Shown: positions 54,436 through 64,000 of the stretch, piece after piece
Numbering within the stretch: the first letter of the stretch is position 1
Layout: every line of letters starts with the position of its first letter
Assembly: GCF_012844305.1 (NCBI RefSeq)
Contig: NZ_JABANE010000006.1
Span: forward strand, 62,001-126,000
Direction: 5' to 3'
Length of the DNA stretch: 64,000 nt
Source of the DNA: Flammeovirga aprica JL-4
GTDB taxonomy: Bacteria; Bacteroidota; Bacteroidia; Cytophagales; Flammeovirgaceae
Made by a program: the position numbers and the translations under genes
Notes under the pieces: generated by a model
The model's database searches: none
Seen by the model: the letters and a program-made list of their open reading frames with translations, nothing else
What the model was told of the DNA's origin: nothing

Positions 54436-57400
54436 ATGTCGTTTAGAAAAAACAAAAAGATCAATAACGATTTCACTTCAGTAACAGTGAGTTTGGCCTC
54501 TCCAGAATCAATTTTGGAAAGCTCTCACGGTGAGGTGACTCAACCAGAAACCATCAACTACCGTACGTATAAGCCGGAAATGGGAGGTTTGTTCTGTGAG
54601 CGTATCTTCGGACCTGTAAAGGACTGGGAATGCCACTGTGGTAAATACAAACGTATCCGTTACAAAGGTATTATCTGTGACCGTTGTGGTGTTGAGGTAA
54701 CAGAAAAGAAGGTGCGTCGTGAAAGAATGGGACACATCCAATTAGTTGTTCCTGTTGCTCACATCTGGTACTTCCGTTCGTTACCGAACAAGATTGGTTA
54801 CCTATTAGGTTTACCAACGAAGAAACTTGATCAAATCATTTACTACGAGCGCTATGTAGTAATCCAAGCAGGTGTAAAAGAAGCCGACGGCATCGCAAAG
54901 ATGGACTTCCTTACAGAGGATGAATATCTTGACATCATGGATAAGCTACCAAGCGAAAACCGACAATTAGAAGACGATCATCCAGACAAATTCATCGCTA
55001 AGATGGGTGCTGAGGCATTAGAAATGCTTTTAGCTCGTACTAAACTGGAAGATATGGCAGCGGCATTACGTGACCAAGCGAACAACGATACTTCGCAGCA
55101 ACGTAAAGCAGAAGCATTGAAACGTCTTCGTGTAGTGGAAGCATTCCGTGATGCGAAAACTAGAATTGAAAACCGCCCTGAATGGATGGTAATCCGTATG
55201 GTTCCTGTAATTCCACCAGAATTACGTCCATTGGTTCCTCTAGATGGTGGCCGTTTTGCAACGTCAGACTTGAACGACTTGTACAGAAGAGTAATCATCC
55301 GTAACAACCGTCTGAAGCGTCTGATCGATATTAAAGCACCAGAAGTTATCTTACGTAACGAGAAGCGTATGCTTCAAGAAGCAGTTGATTCATTATTTGA
55401 CAACTCACGTAAAGTTAATGCAGTGCGTTCTGATGGTAACCGTCCATTGAAATCACTTTCAGATATGTTGAAAGGTAAGCAAGGTCGTTTCCGTCAAAAC
55501 TTATTAGGTAAGCGTGTGGACTACTCAGGTCGTTCTGTAATTGTAGTAGGTCCAGAGCTTAAATTACACGAGTGTGGTCTTCCTAAGAATATGGCAGCTG
55601 AATTATTCAAGCCGTTCATTATTCGTAAGTTGATCGAGCGTGGTATCGTGAAAACGGTAAAATCAGCGAAGAAAATCGTTGACCGTAAAGATCCAGTAGT
55701 TTGGGATATCCTTGAAAACGTATTGAAAGGTCATCCAGTACTACTAAACCGTGCCCCTACACTTCACAGATTGGGTATTCAAGCTTTCCAACCGAAATTA
55801 ATCGAAGGTAAAGCGATCCAATTACACCCATTAGTAACAACAGCCTTCAACGCCGATTTCGATGGTGACCAGATGGCCGTTCACGTTCCTCTTGGACATG
55901 AAGCTGTATTAGAGGCATCTCTATTGATGTTAGCATCGCATAACATCCTAAACCCTGCAAATGGTAAACCTATCGCCGTACCTTCTCAGGATATGGTATT
56001 AGGTCTATATTATATGACAAAAGGACGTCGTACTACTGACACGGAAATCGTGAAAGGTGAAGGTATGACATTCTACTCGTCAGAAGAAGTGATCATTGCA
56101 TTGAACGAAGGAGCAATCTCTCGTCACGCATGGATCTTCGTAAAAGGAAAAGAATTGAATGATGAGACTGGTGAGCTTGAGGAGAAATTCATCGAGACAG
56201 TAGCTGGTCGTGTATTATTCAACCAACACGTTCCTGAAGAAGTAGGTTTCGTAAACGAACTACTTTCTAAGAAAGCATTACAGGTGATTATCGCGAAAGT
56301 GGTAGACATCGTAGGTATGGCTCGTGCTGCTCAGTTCTTGGATGATATCAAACACGAAGGTTTCCAGATGGCCTATAAAGGTGGTCTTTCATTCGGTTTG
56401 GATGAAATTATTATCCCTAAAGAAAAAGCAGAATTAATTGAAGATGCGAAAGGTGAAGTAGATATCATCCGTAACAACTTCATGATGGGTCTTATCACTG
56501 ATAACGAACGTTATAACCAAGTGATTGACGTTTGGACGAAGACAAACAACATGTTGACGTCTACTGTAATGACGCAAATGGAAGAGGATAACCAAGGTTT
56601 CAACTCTATCTATATGATGATGCACTCAGGAGCCCGTGGTTCGAGAGAGCAGATTCGTCAGTTAGGTGGTATGAGGGGTCTAATGGCCAAGCCTCAGAAA
56701 AACTTAGGTGGTGCTTCAGGTGCGAACATTATTGAAAACCCAATTCTTTCAAACTTTAAAGAAGGTTTGGACGTATTGGAATACTTTATCTCAACTCACG
56801 GTGCTCGTAAAGGTCTAGCCGATACAGCCTTGAAAACTGCCGATGCGGGTTACCTAACTCGTCGTTTGGTAGACGTTGCTCAAGACGTGGTTGTTACTGA
56901 AGTAGACTGTGGTACTTTACGAGGTCTTACAGTAACTCCATTGAAAGAGAACGATGAGATCAAAGAAGCTTTATCAGACAGAATCGAAGGACGTACTTCA
57001 TTGAACGATGTAGAACATCCTGAAACTGGCGAAATCATTGTTCCTGCAACTGGATCTATTACTCCAGAAATTGCTCAGGAAATTGAAGAAGCAGGTATCG
57101 AGGAAGTTGAAGTAAGATCAGTATTAACTTGTGAAACTCGTAAGGGTGTTTGTGAGAAATGTTACGGTAAAAACTTGGCAACAGGTGGCGTAGCAGGAAA
57201 AGGTGAATCAGTAGGTGTAATTGCTGCACAATCAATTGGTGAGCCAGGTACTCAGCTTACACTACGTACATTCCACGTCGGTGGTGTGGCATCCCACATT
57301 GCAACTGATGCTTCATTGAAAGCGAAGAAAGGTGGTAAAGTAGAATTCATTGAAATGAAGTCAGTGAAGAGTACTGACCCTCAAGGCGACGCTAAAGATG

Positions 57401-58737
57401 TAGTAATGGCTCGTACAGCCGAACTAAATATCTTAGACGATGAAGGTAAAGTATTATTCAATGCTCATATTCAATACGGTTCATACCTAAGTGTAAAAGA
57501 AGGTGATATGGTTGAAGAAGGTGACGTGATTTGTTCATGGGATCCATTCAACGCCGTAATCCTTGCTCAATACAACGGTGTAACTGAATTCGAATCAATC
57601 GAAAGAGATATTACTTACCGCGTAGAAACGGATGAAATGACGGGCTACGAAGAGAAAGTAATTATCGATACTAAGGATAAAACTAAAAACCCAATCATCC
57701 ATATTGCGGGTGATAACGGTGAGACAGTGGCATCCAACTTACCAACAGATGCTCGTTTAACTGTTGAAGATGGTCAAAAAGTGAAGGCAGGTGATATTCT
57801 AGTGAAGATCCCTCGTTCTGCTGGTAAATCACGAGATATTACCGGTGGTCTTCCTCGTGTAACGGAATTATTCGAAGCACGTAACCCATCATCTCCAGCT
57901 GTAGTATCTGAAATTGATGGTATTGTGACTTATGGTGCAGTAAAACGTGCTAACCGTGAGTTATTCGTTGAGTCTCGTGACGGTGTAAAACGTCGTTACA
58001 TGGTGAACTTATCGAAGCACATCCTAGTTCAGGAGAATGACTATGTGAGAGCGGGTATGCCACTTTCAGATGGTGCAATCACTCCTGCAGATATCTTGAA
58101 AATTAAAGGACCAACTGCTGTACAAGAGTACTTGGTAAATGAAATTCAAGATGTATACCGTCTACAAGGTGTAAAAATTAACGATAAGCACATTGAGGTA
58201 ATTGTACGTCAAATGATGCAAAAAGTCGTTATCGAAGATAATGGTGATACAACATTCTTGCCTGGTCAAGTAGTTGAGAAATTCACATTCCGTGAAGAAA
58301 ACGATAAAGTGCTTAGCATGAAGATCGTTACGGATGCAGGTGACTCAGCGAGATTCAAGGCGGGTGCGTTAATCTCATTCCGTGAGATGCGTGATGAAAA
58401 CTCATCATTGAAACGTAGAGACATGAAAGAAATGAAGGTTCGTGATGCACAGCCAGCAATTTCAAGACCTACGCTTCAAGGTATCACTCAAGCGTCATTG
58501 GATACGAAATCGTTTATTTCAGCAGCCTCTTTCCAAGAGACAACTAAAGTATTAAGTGAAGCTTCTATTAGAGGTAAGCGTGATGAACTAGTTGGATTGA
58601 AAGAAAACGTTATCGTGGGCCACTTGATTCCTGCGGGTACAGGTCTTCGTGACTATGAAACACTTCGTGTGGGCTCTAAAGAAGAGTATGAAGCACTAAT
58701 TGATTCTAGAGAAAGACACCTGACTACAGGATTCTAA
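54436..58737 (+). CDS. rpoC: RNA polymerase subunit beta'
   Basis: 1433 residues from the ATG at 54436, normal for Bacteroidota. It forms the catalytic half of RNA polymerase with beta. The N-terminal zinc ribbon has Cys66, Cys68, Cys81 and Cys84. The catalytic NADFDGDQ carries Asp474, Asp476 and Asp478. The second zinc site is Cys825, Cys899, Cys906 and Cys909. [14 protein letters not shown] and [13 protein letters not shown] are also intact. Codon use is that of a highly expressed gene. Unusually, rpoB and the ribosomal-protein genes are not upstream; the gene has its own promoter and terminator. Confidence 0.98.
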   Translation: MSFRKNKKINNDFTSVTVSLASPESILESSHGEVTQPETINYRTYKPEMGGLFCERIFGPVKDWECHCGKYKRIRYKGIICDRCGVEVTEKKVRRERMGHIQLVVPVAHIWYFRSLPNKIGYLLGLPTKKLDQIIYYERYVVIQAGVKEADGIAKMDFLTEDEYLDIMDKLPSENRQLEDDHPDKFIAKMGAEALEMLLARTKLEDMAAALRDQANNDTSQQRKAEALKRLRVVEAFRDAKTRIENRPEWMVIRMVPVIPPELRPLVPLDGGRFATSDLNDLYRRVIIRNNRLKRLIDIKAPEVILRNEKRMLQEAVDSLFDNSRKVNAVRSDGNRPLKSLSDMLKGKQGRFRQNLLGKRVDYSGRSVIVVGPELKLHECGLPKNMAAELFKPFIIRKLIERGIVKTVKSAKKIVDRKDPVVWDILENVLKGHPVLLNRAPTLHRLGIQAFQPKLIEGKAIQLHPLVTTAFNADFDGDQMAVHVPLGHEAVLEASLLMLASHNILNPANGKPIAVPSQDMVLGLYYMTKGRRTTDTEIVKGEGMTFYSSEEVIIALNEGAISRHAWIFVKGKELNDETGELEEKFIETVAGRVLFNQHVPEEVGFVNELLSKKALQVIIAKVVDIVGMARAAQFLDDIKHEGFQMAYKGGLSFGLDEIIIPKEKAELIEDAKGEVDIIRNNFMMGLITDNERYNQVIDVWTKTNNMLTSTVMTQMEEDNQGFNSIYMMMHSGARGSREQIRQLGGMRGLMAKPQKNLGGASGANIIENPILSNFKEGLDVLEYFISTHGARKGLADTALKTADAGYLTRRLVDVAQDVVVTEVDCGTLRGLTVTPLKENDEIKEALSDRIEGRTSLNDVEHPETGEIIVPATGSITPEIAQEIEEAGIEEVEVRSVLTCETRKGVCEKCYGKNLATGGVAGKGESVGVIAAQSIGEPGTQLTLRTFHVGGVASHIATDASLKAKKGGKVEFIEMKSVKSTDPQGDAKDVVMARTAELNILDDEGKVLFNAHIQYGSYLSVKEGDMVEEGDVICSWDPFNAVILAQYNGVTEFESIERDITYRVETDEMTGYEEKVIIDTKDKTKNPIIHIAGDNGETVASNLPTDARLTVEDGQKVKAGDILVKIPRSAGKSRDITGGLPRVTELFEARNPSSPAVVSEIDGIVTYGAVKRANRELFVESRDGVKRRYMVNLSKHILVQENDYVRAGMPLSDGAITPADILKIKGPTAVQEYLVNEIQDVYRLQGVKINDKHIEVIVRQMMQKVVIEDNGDTTFLPGQVVEKFTFREENDKVLSMKIVTDAGDSARFKAGALISFREMRDENSSLKRRDMKEMKVRDAQPAISRPTLQGITQASLDTKSFISAASFQETTKVLSEASIRGKRDELVGLKENVIVGHLIPAGTGLRDYETLRVGSKEEYEALIDSRERHLTTGF

Positions 58738-58759
58738 AAATTTGCAAGCGGTTTAATAG

Positions 58760-58792
58760 AGCCCTTCATCGCAAGATGAGGGGCTTTTTTTG
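58760..58792 (+). terminator. Intrinsic terminator of rpoC
   Basis: An 11-bp stem (58760-58770 with 58775-58785, one G-U pair) is closed by a GCAA tetraloop and followed by seven T. Confidence 0.92.
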
Positions 58793-59208
58793 TACTCTTT
58801 TTGGAGTGAGAAAGTTTGGATTTCGTATTTAAAAAGGCCCTTTTTTGAATGATTTAGCTATTTTTTTACAAATGAGTAAATATTTTTTCAATTTTCTTTC
58901 TATCAGCACTTTAGCTTCGATTAAAACATAAAATTGTACTTTTCTAATACTGATTTGTAACTGTTTAATTCACGTTTAATTTTATACCCATCTTCGATCT
59001 GAAAGAGATAGAAGTTAATTAACAATTGTTTTGTGTTATTTTAAACTTCGTGTTATATATCTGTATAGTTTATAACTGAATGCTTCCTTCTTGAATTTGC
59101 ACTTTATCATGGTAAATAAAAGTGAATAAAAATAAGTGTATTTTTGAAACTTTTTTAATACAACCAAAGGATGATTATTGTTATTATAAAAAAACGATAT
59201 TTTTATTG
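58793..59208. other. AT-rich intergenic region, nothing recognised
   Basis: About 400 bases without a supported gene, hairpin or repeat between the rpoC terminator and the transhydrogenase promoter. Confidence 0.5.
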
Positions 59209-59216
59209 TATATTTG
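59209..59216 (+). promoter_or_regulatory. -7 box of the transhydrogenase operon
   Basis: TATATTTG, identical to the box in front of rpoC, lies 112 bases before the pntAA start and gives a leader of roughly 105 bases. Confidence 0.5.
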
Positions 59217-59220
59217 CTAA

Positions 59221-59245
59221 AACGTTCAGCTTAAAGTTGAATGTT
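59221..59245 (+). promoter_or_regulatory. Leader hairpin at the predicted 5' end of the pnt transcript
   Basis: AACGTTCA (59221-59228) pairs with TGAATGTT (59238-59245), with one G-U pair on the plus strand. It lies right after the -7 box, so it would form the first structure of the transcript and may stabilise it. Confidence 0.35.
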
Positions 59246-59270
59246 TTATTAACAAACTAACTAACAAATG

Positions 59271-59290
59271 ATAGGATAAGGTTATCCTAT
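59271..59290. promoter_or_regulatory. Palindrome in the pnt leader
   Basis: ATAGGATAA-GG-TTATCCTAT, two perfect 9-bp arms, 38 bases before the pntAA start codon. It may be an operator for a dimeric regulator within the transcribed leader, or an RNA hairpin with too short a loop to be fully paired. Confidence 0.45.
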
Positions 59291-59328
59291 TGAATACGGA
59301 ATATATTACTATTTAAAATCGCATAGGT

Positions 59329-60483
59329 ATGCTATTTGGAATTTTAAAAGAACAAGATCAACGTGTGTCCGTTACTCCAGAATTAGCGAAGAAATTCATT
59401 TCTGAGGGGCATGAAGTTATTTACGAAAAAGGTGCTGGCGAAAGTGCTTTTATTAGCGACGAACTATACGAAGGTATCGGAGCAAAGTCAAAAAGTAGAG
59501 AAGAGGTATTAAGCTCATCTAATGTATTAATTACTTTAGATCCATTAAGCAAGGAAGATGTTGCGAAATTGGCTGAGGGAACTTTCTTATTCTCCTCTTT
59601 CCAACCTTTCCAAGACGCTTCAATCTGTGAAGTGTATGCTACAAAAGGGATCTCAGCTTTTAGCTTTGACATGATTCCAAGAACTACAATTGCTCAGTCA
59701 ATGGACATTCTATCGTCTATGGCTTCAATCTCAGGTTATAAAGCAGTATTGAAAGCAACTGACTATTTGCCACGTTATATGCCAATGTTATCTACGGCGG
59801 CTGGTACAGTACCTCCATCTAAGGTGTTAGTAATGGGTGCAGGTGTAGCAGGGCTTCAAGCTATTGCAACAGCAAAACGTTTAGGTGCTCAAGTGGAAGC
59901 ATTTGATACACGTGCCGCTGCAAAAGAAGAGGTAATGTCGTTAGGTGCTAAGTTTGTAGAAGTAGAAGGTGCTACTGATGACACAAACGCTGGTGGTTAT
60001 GCTGTGGAGCAAACTGAAGAGTACAAGAAAAGACAGGCAGAGTTGATCGCTCAGAAAGTTGAAAAAGCAGACGTAGTAATTACAACTGCACAACTAAGAG
60101 GTAGACCAGCTCCAACACTTGTGACTGAAGAGGCTGTGAAGACAATGAAAGCAGGTTCTGTAATCGTTGACTTAGCATCATCAACAGGTGGTAACTGTGC
60201 TTTGACTAAAGATAAAGAAGTTGTAAGAGAGCACGGTGTGACAATCATCGGTAATTCTAATTTAGCTGCGGATATTAGTGAGCAAGCTTCTGTTTTATAC
60301 AGTAAGAACATTCAGAACTACATGAAATTGTTCTTAACAAAAGAAGGTTTTGATTTCGACTTCAACGATGAGATCATTCTTCAAAGCTGTATCGTTTACA
60401 ATGGAGACGTTATCTATGGAAACGAAGAAAAGCAAAAGCAATTAGTTCCTCCTGCGAAAGTAGAGGAAAGCGTAGAAGCGTAA
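59329..60483 (+). CDS. pntAA: NAD(P) transhydrogenase subunit alpha part 1 (NAD(H)-binding)
   Basis: 384 residues, the soluble domain I of proton-translocating transhydrogenase. GILKEQDQRVSVTPELAKKF opens the AlaDh/PNT N-domain. VLVMGAGVAGLQAIATAKRLGA is the NAD-binding Rossmann motif. RAAAKEEVMSLGAKFVEVE and TTAQLRGRPAPTLV are characteristic of PntAA. It is the first gene of a three-gene operon with pntAB (32 bases on) and pntB. The complex uses the proton gradient to make NADPH from NADH at the inner membrane. Confidence 0.95.
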   Translation: MLFGILKEQDQRVSVTPELAKKFISEGHEVIYEKGAGESAFISDELYEGIGAKSKSREEVLSSSNVLITLDPLSKEDVAKLAEGTFLFSSFQPFQDASICEVYATKGISAFSFDMIPRTTIAQSMDILSSMASISGYKAVLKATDYLPRYMPMLSTAAGTVPPSKVLVMGAGVAGLQAIATAKRLGAQVEAFDTRAAAKEEVMSLGAKFVEVEGATDDTNAGGYAVEQTEEYKKRQAELIAQKVEKADVVITTAQLRGRPAPTLVTEEAVKTMKAGSVIVDLASSTGGNCALTKDKEVVREHGVTIIGNSNLAADISEQASVLYSKNIQNYMKLFLTKEGFDFDFNDEIILQSCIVYNGDVIYGNEEKQKQLVPPAKVEESVEA

Positions 60484-60515
60484 GCTAAACTAACAACAAA
60501 CAAGTCGATACTAAT

Positions 60516-60836
60516 ATGGAACAAATTATAAATTTCTTAGACGATAACACTTTAGCCATGTTATCGTTACTAGTACTTTCTTCATTTTTAGGAATGGAGA
60601 TTATCGGAAAAGTACCAACAGTTTTACATACTCCTCTTATGTCAGGAGCTAACGCAATCTCAGGTGTCGTAGTAATCGGTGCGATTATTCTAATCAGAAG
60701 AGCTGATGCTACAGATTACTTAACATTAGTGCTTGGTTTTATCGGTATTGCCCTCGCAATGATCAACGTTGTAGGTGGTTTTGCTGTAACCAACAGAATG
60801 TTAGATATGTTCAAGAAAAAAGAACGTAAAAATTAA
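60516..60836 (+). CDS. pntAB: NAD(P) transhydrogenase subunit alpha part 2 (membrane)
   Basis: 106 residues with three or four membrane helices (about 12-30, 36-61, 66-90). SSFLGMEIIGKVPTVLHTPLMSGANAISG (split as GMEIIGKVPTVLHTPLM and SGANAISG) is the hallmark of the small membrane subunit in split transhydrogenases. It forms part of the proton channel with PntB. Its gene lies between pntAA and pntB with short gaps (32 and 34 bases). Confidence 0.95.
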   Translation: MEQIINFLDDNTLAMLSLLVLSSFLGMEIIGKVPTVLHTPLMSGANAISGVVVIGAIILIRRADATDYLTLVLGFIGIALAMINVVGGFAVTNRMLDMFKKKERKN

Positions 60837-60870
60837 TTACTTATTCACCTGAAATTAGATTCGTAAACAA

Positions 60871-62259
60871 ATGGATTACTCGAATATAATCGACTTACTA
60901 TACTTAGTAAGTATCATCGTATTTATTATTGGTTTAAAAGGTCTTTCGCATCCAGAATCTGCTCGTAAGGGTAACCAAGTAGCAGCTTTGGGTATGGGTA
61001 TGGCCATCGTTATATCATTATTTGCTCCTGAAACAGGAGATAACAACTACTTATGGATCATTGGTGCAATGCTAGTAGGTGGTGGTATTGGTTTAACTTC
61101 TGCAAAGAAAGTAGCCATGACAAAAATGCCAGAGATGGTATCTTTATTCAACGGTTTAGGTGGTGCTTGTGCCATGTTGATCGGTATTGCTGAATTTGGA
61201 AACCTTCCTGCAGGAACTGACATGATGAGTGGTGCTGTTTTGACAAACATCTTCGCTATGTTCGTAGGTGCTGTATCATTAACAGGTTCGTTAGTAGCTT
61301 ATGGTAAATTAAACGGTTCTTTAAGAGATAACTTTACTTTACCTGCTCCACAACTTATCAACATCACGTCGTTGATCGGTATCATTGCATTATCAGTAAT
61401 GATCATGACGCAACCTGAGTTGAACATGGCATTAGTATATGCTTTACTTGGTTTATCATTATTCTACGGTATCGCTTTTGTAACGCCAATTGGTGGTGGT
61501 GACATGCCTGTAGTAATCTCATTACTAAACTCAGTAACGGGTATCGGTGCAACTGGTGCAGGTTTGATCTACGGTAACAACATTATGATCATCGGTGGTA
61601 TCCTTGTAGGTGCTTCAGGTATCATCCTTACAGTAATGATGTGTGAGGCGATGAACAGATCGTTGATCAACGTATTAGTAGGTAACTTAGGAGCATCTGG
61701 CGGTGGTTCTGGATCAGATCGTGAAGAGATCGTGAAAGAAGTAAACGTTTCAGATTTAGCTATCCAATTAAAATATGCTGACAAAGTGACTATCGTACCA
61801 GGTTATGGTTTAGCGGTAGCTCAAGCACAACACATTTGCCACGAGATCGAAAATGCTTTAGAGGACGAAGGTGTTGAAGTAAGATATGCAATTCACCCAG
61901 TAGCAGGTCGTATGCCTGGTCACATGAACGTATTATTAGCAGAATCTGATGTGTCTTATGACAAATTATTAGAATTAGAGCCTGCTAACGATAGTTTCCC
62001 TTCTACTGACGTTGTACTTGTAATTGGTGCCAATGACGTAGTAAACCCATCTGCTAAAGATGATACTTCATCACCAATCTACGGTATGCCAATCCTTGAT
62101 GTTGAAATGGCGAAAAACGTTGTTGTATTCAAGCGTGGTATGAGTACAGGTTATGCAGGTGTGCAAAACCCATTATTCTTCGGTGATAAAACGAAGATGT
62201 TATTCGGTGACGCGAAAGCTTCATTGGGTAAATTAAAAGACGAAATAGCTAACGCTTAA
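60871..62259 (+). CDS. pntB: NAD(P) transhydrogenase subunit beta
   Basis: 462 residues. About eight or nine membrane helices fill residues 1-270; VSLFNGLGGACAML and PIGGGDMPVVISLLNS are conserved channel segments. The soluble domain III binds NADP(H): VTIVPGYGLAVAQAQH, HPVAGRMPGHMNVLLAE, LVIGANDVVNPSA and FKRGMSTGYAGVQNPLFF are all intact. It completes the transhydrogenase with PntAA and PntAB. A terminator follows 27 bases after the stop. Confidence 0.97.
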   Translation: MDYSNIIDLLYLVSIIVFIIGLKGLSHPESARKGNQVAALGMGMAIVISLFAPETGDNNYLWIIGAMLVGGGIGLTSAKKVAMTKMPEMVSLFNGLGGACAMLIGIAEFGNLPAGTDMMSGAVLTNIFAMFVGAVSLTGSLVAYGKLNGSLRDNFTLPAPQLINITSLIGIIALSVMIMTQPELNMALVYALLGLSLFYGIAFVTPIGGGDMPVVISLLNSVTGIGATGAGLIYGNNIMIIGGILVGASGIILTVMMCEAMNRSLINVLVGNLGASGGGSGSDREEIVKEVNVSDLAIQLKYADKVTIVPGYGLAVAQAQHICHEIENALEDEGVEVRYAIHPVAGRMPGHMNVLLAESDVSYDKLLELEPANDSFPSTDVVLVIGANDVVNPSAKDDTSSPIYGMPILDVEMAKNVVVFKRGMSTGYAGVQNPLFFGDKTKMLFGDAKASLGKLKDEIANA

Positions 62260-62285
62260 TTCCGAGCGATTTTTATATTAGTAAT

Positions 62286-62323
62286 AGCTCTATTGGGATT
62301 TTCTCAATAGAGCTTTTATTTTT
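62286..62323 (+). terminator. Intrinsic terminator of the pnt operon
   Basis: AGCTCTATTG (62286-62295) pairs perfectly with 62305-62314, followed by TTTATTTTT. Confidence 0.88.
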
Positions 62324-62496
62324 CAATTGTTTACTTTTCACCTATGTTGTTGCACATTTAAAATTGGGATAAGTTGGATAACTATTTTCTAGCTTAATCA
62401 AGTCAGAATAGAAGAGCATAGCACTAACCGTGTGATGATATTCTAAACACCAATTAGACTGAAAATTAAAATCCAAAACTTCCAATTTTAAATTGT

Positions 62497-64000
62497 TCAA
62501 CGGCTTGTATTAAAATACAGATCGAAGGAAATGTTATCGGTCTTGACTAGTTCTTCAGTTTTAAATCCTGAAAATCGCTTAATATAAATTCTATAACTAC
62601 CATTTTTCAAGCCTTTGTGATTAAAGTACCCATTTTCAAAAGCAGTATATGGAATATTAAAGGAATCCTGATTGATGGTTAGAATACCAATGTCTTTTGT
62701 TTTATTCGTCAATTGAAATGAAACTGTAATATCAGAGTTGTTGAAGTGGTATGTCTTGATCTCACTATCATTTGATAGGCTCCCTATACGCATGCTGATC
62801 GATGTAGAATATTGATAGCCTTTGATATCATACAGCAAATCATACCTTTCAACAAAATCAATAGGCGTGTAACTTTCTACACTTTCCTCCTTTGAATGAG
62901 CATAGTATTTCTTCAGCTTCATCTCCTCTAATATTGCTTCTTTCTTTTTCCACCTTGAATCTTCCTCTTTCACTATTTCATCAAGATTTATATCCTTTAA
63001 AAGAGGTTGTAAAGTATTGTAGCCATGATGTTCTATAAGATAAACTACAATAGAGCGTATGTTCTCATAATCTTCATTTACTTTGAAATCACTTTTTACC
63101 CATTGTCCTTCGGTATTGATCCATTCATTTTTTTCTCCCAATTCATATAGTCTATTGTATTGACTTTTCTTACTGATATTAAATGCGGATAAAGGCCCAA
63201 AAGTAGAAGTGAAAGTAAGTACTGCGAGTGCAATTGGAATCACTTTTATATTATTTTGTCCTTTGATCAAAAAGTAGATGGCAACGAAGAAGAGCCAGGT
63301 GCCTATCATGATCAAATAATATCTGAATTCTGTAATTCCGTATTCAGAAATACGTCTGTAAATAGCAGAGCAAAAAAGTAAAATGACAGGGAATAATGCA
63401 TAATAAAAGCCTTTACTAAACAAGGAAATCCATTTCAATCCTTTATCATTCCGAATAGGATATATAATTAAAAGGGCACTGATACCCAAAAAGGAGAAAC
63501 CAATAGATAAGTAAGAAACCCAACCCTTAGGCCAGTTTTGTGCTAAAATTATTTTAAAGCCATAAGTATAAAGTATGACTAAATAAATGCAGACCAGTGG
63601 GAGTAAAATAAATTGTACAAGGTTTTTAAGTAAAAGGGGGTATTCTTTGTCTTCTGTAGATACATCAAAAGAATCTACTTTGCTAGTGAAAAATAAGGTA
63701 TTGAGAAATGCGAAATTAAAGACGCTGAGTTTGAGGTAGGTGTTTTCTTTGATGTTGATATCAAATAAAACCTCTATTGCAAGCAAGGCCAAAGAGATAC
63801 CAATATTGATAATCACACTATAAAATAAGCACTCAATAAAAGTGCTGATAATATTTTTTGCATTGAACCAGTAATTAAGATTGTTACTTTCCCTAACACT
63901 GATTCCAATAAAGGGTAATAACAACGAAAATACAGTAAGGAGGGCACCTCTTGAAAAATGAATATAAGATAATTCATCAGGTAAGCTCATCACATAAAAA
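62497..64000 (-). CDS. DUF4153 membrane protein (5' partial)
   Basis: The frame is open to the right edge, so the gene probably begins outside the window; GTG and ATG codons at 63993 and 63990 are likely internal. The visible 500 residues have about seven or eight membrane helices in the first 270, then a soluble C-terminal domain of about 210 residues ending in FDLYFNTSR. The order (LTVFSLLLPFIGI, then LALLAIEVLFDINI, VFNFAFLNTLFFTS) matches Bacteroidota DUF4153 proteins, which normally have another N-terminal membrane portion. Function unknown. It converges on the pnt operon. Confidence 0.8.
   Translation of the reverse strand, partial: FYVMSLPDELSYIHFSRGALLTVFSLLLPFIGISVRESNNLNYWFNAKNIISTFIECLFYSVIINIGISLALLAIEVLFDINIKENTYLKLSVFNFAFLNTLFFTSKVDSFDVSTEDKEYPLLLKNLVQFILLPLVCIYLVILYTYGFKIILAQNWPKGWVSYLSIGFSFLGISALLIIYPIRNDKGLKWISLFSKGFYYALFPVILLFCSAIYRRISEYGITEFRYYLIMIGTWLFFVAIYFLIKGQNNIKVIPIALAVLTFTSTFGPLSAFNISKKSQYNRLYELGEKNEWINTEGQWVKSDFKVNEDYENIRSIVVYLIEHHGYNTLQPLLKDINLDEIVKEEDSRWKKKEAILEEMKLKKYYAHSKEESVESYTPIDFVERYDLLYDIKGYQYSTSISMRIGSLSNDSEIKTYHFNNSDITVSFQLTNKTKDIGILTINQDSFNIPYTAFENGYFNHKGLKNGSYRIYIKRFSGFKTEELVKTDNISFDLYFNTSR

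Noticed and set aside
54978..55307. 109-codon frame antisense to rpoC
   Set aside because: It lies within a highly conserved gene; its serine- and arginine-rich composition is that of a shadow frame.

Overview
The window looks like chromosomal DNA of a Bacteroidota bacterium, probably a marine polysaccharide degrader of the Cytophagales (Flammeovirga-like). The evidence is a SusC/SusD pair, a TonB receptor with a DUF4249 lipoprotein, LytS/LytTR two-component pairs, many OM-targeted and lipoproteins, AT-rich intergenic DNA, few Shine-Dalgarno sites, and Bacteroidota -7 boxes (TAnnTTTG) upstream of several genes. The genus is an inference. No tRNA, rRNA, CRISPR array or complete insertion sequence was seen.

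Layout. 1-9.6 kb: the end of a cation/proton antiporter, a zinc acylase, a DUF3124 lipoprotein, a long-chain acyl-CoA ligase, a methyltransferase, a BLUF photoreceptor, an AraC regulator divergent from a DUF1254/DUF1214 protein, and a repeat-rich barrel-like protein behind a structured leader. 9.8-12.8 kb: a chalcone-isomerase-like secreted protein, DoxX and an MFS transporter that ends inside an inverted repeat. 12.8-18 kb: a DUF4249 lipoprotein, its TonB receptor and a LytTR/LytS pair; a 21-bp-period direct repeat in front of the receptor fits a LytTR site. 18-19.2 kb: about 1.3 kb without a convincing protein gene but with several hairpins and terminators, including one copy of a two-copy small-RNA-like repeat. 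19.2-23.7 kb: tpiA, a secreted protein, an alpha/beta hydrolase and a second LytTR/LytS pair. 24-28.7 kb: a SusC/SusD pair divergent from that second pair. 29.3-36.3 kb: a DUF4136 lipoprotein, a ThrE-like exporter, an erythromycin-esterase-like fusion protein, an HxlR/nitroreductase pair and a DUF1566 protein. 36.6-44.5 kb: a lipoprotein and a 1940-residue alpha-2-macroglobulin-like protein carrying an embedded, shortened SusC-type plug. 44.5-47.3 kb: an Rpn-family nuclease, alanine dehydrogenase and tsaE. 47.5-54.1 kb: an OM barrel protein and a GH29-GH2 glycosidase pair, divergent from a membrane-anchored winged-helix protein that is probably their regulator. 54.4-58.7 kb: rpoC with its own promoter and no rpoB beside it. 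59.3-62.3 kb: the three-gene proton-translocating transhydrogenase operon. 62.5-64 kb: a DUF4153 membrane protein cut by the window edge.

The parts that most deserve follow-up are the macroglobulin/plug hybrid, the transmembrane winged-helix protein beside the glycosidases, the structured leader at 9603-9698, and the two-copy RNA-like repeat at 11.4 and 18.6 kb, whose terminator stem keeps its pairing despite base changes.
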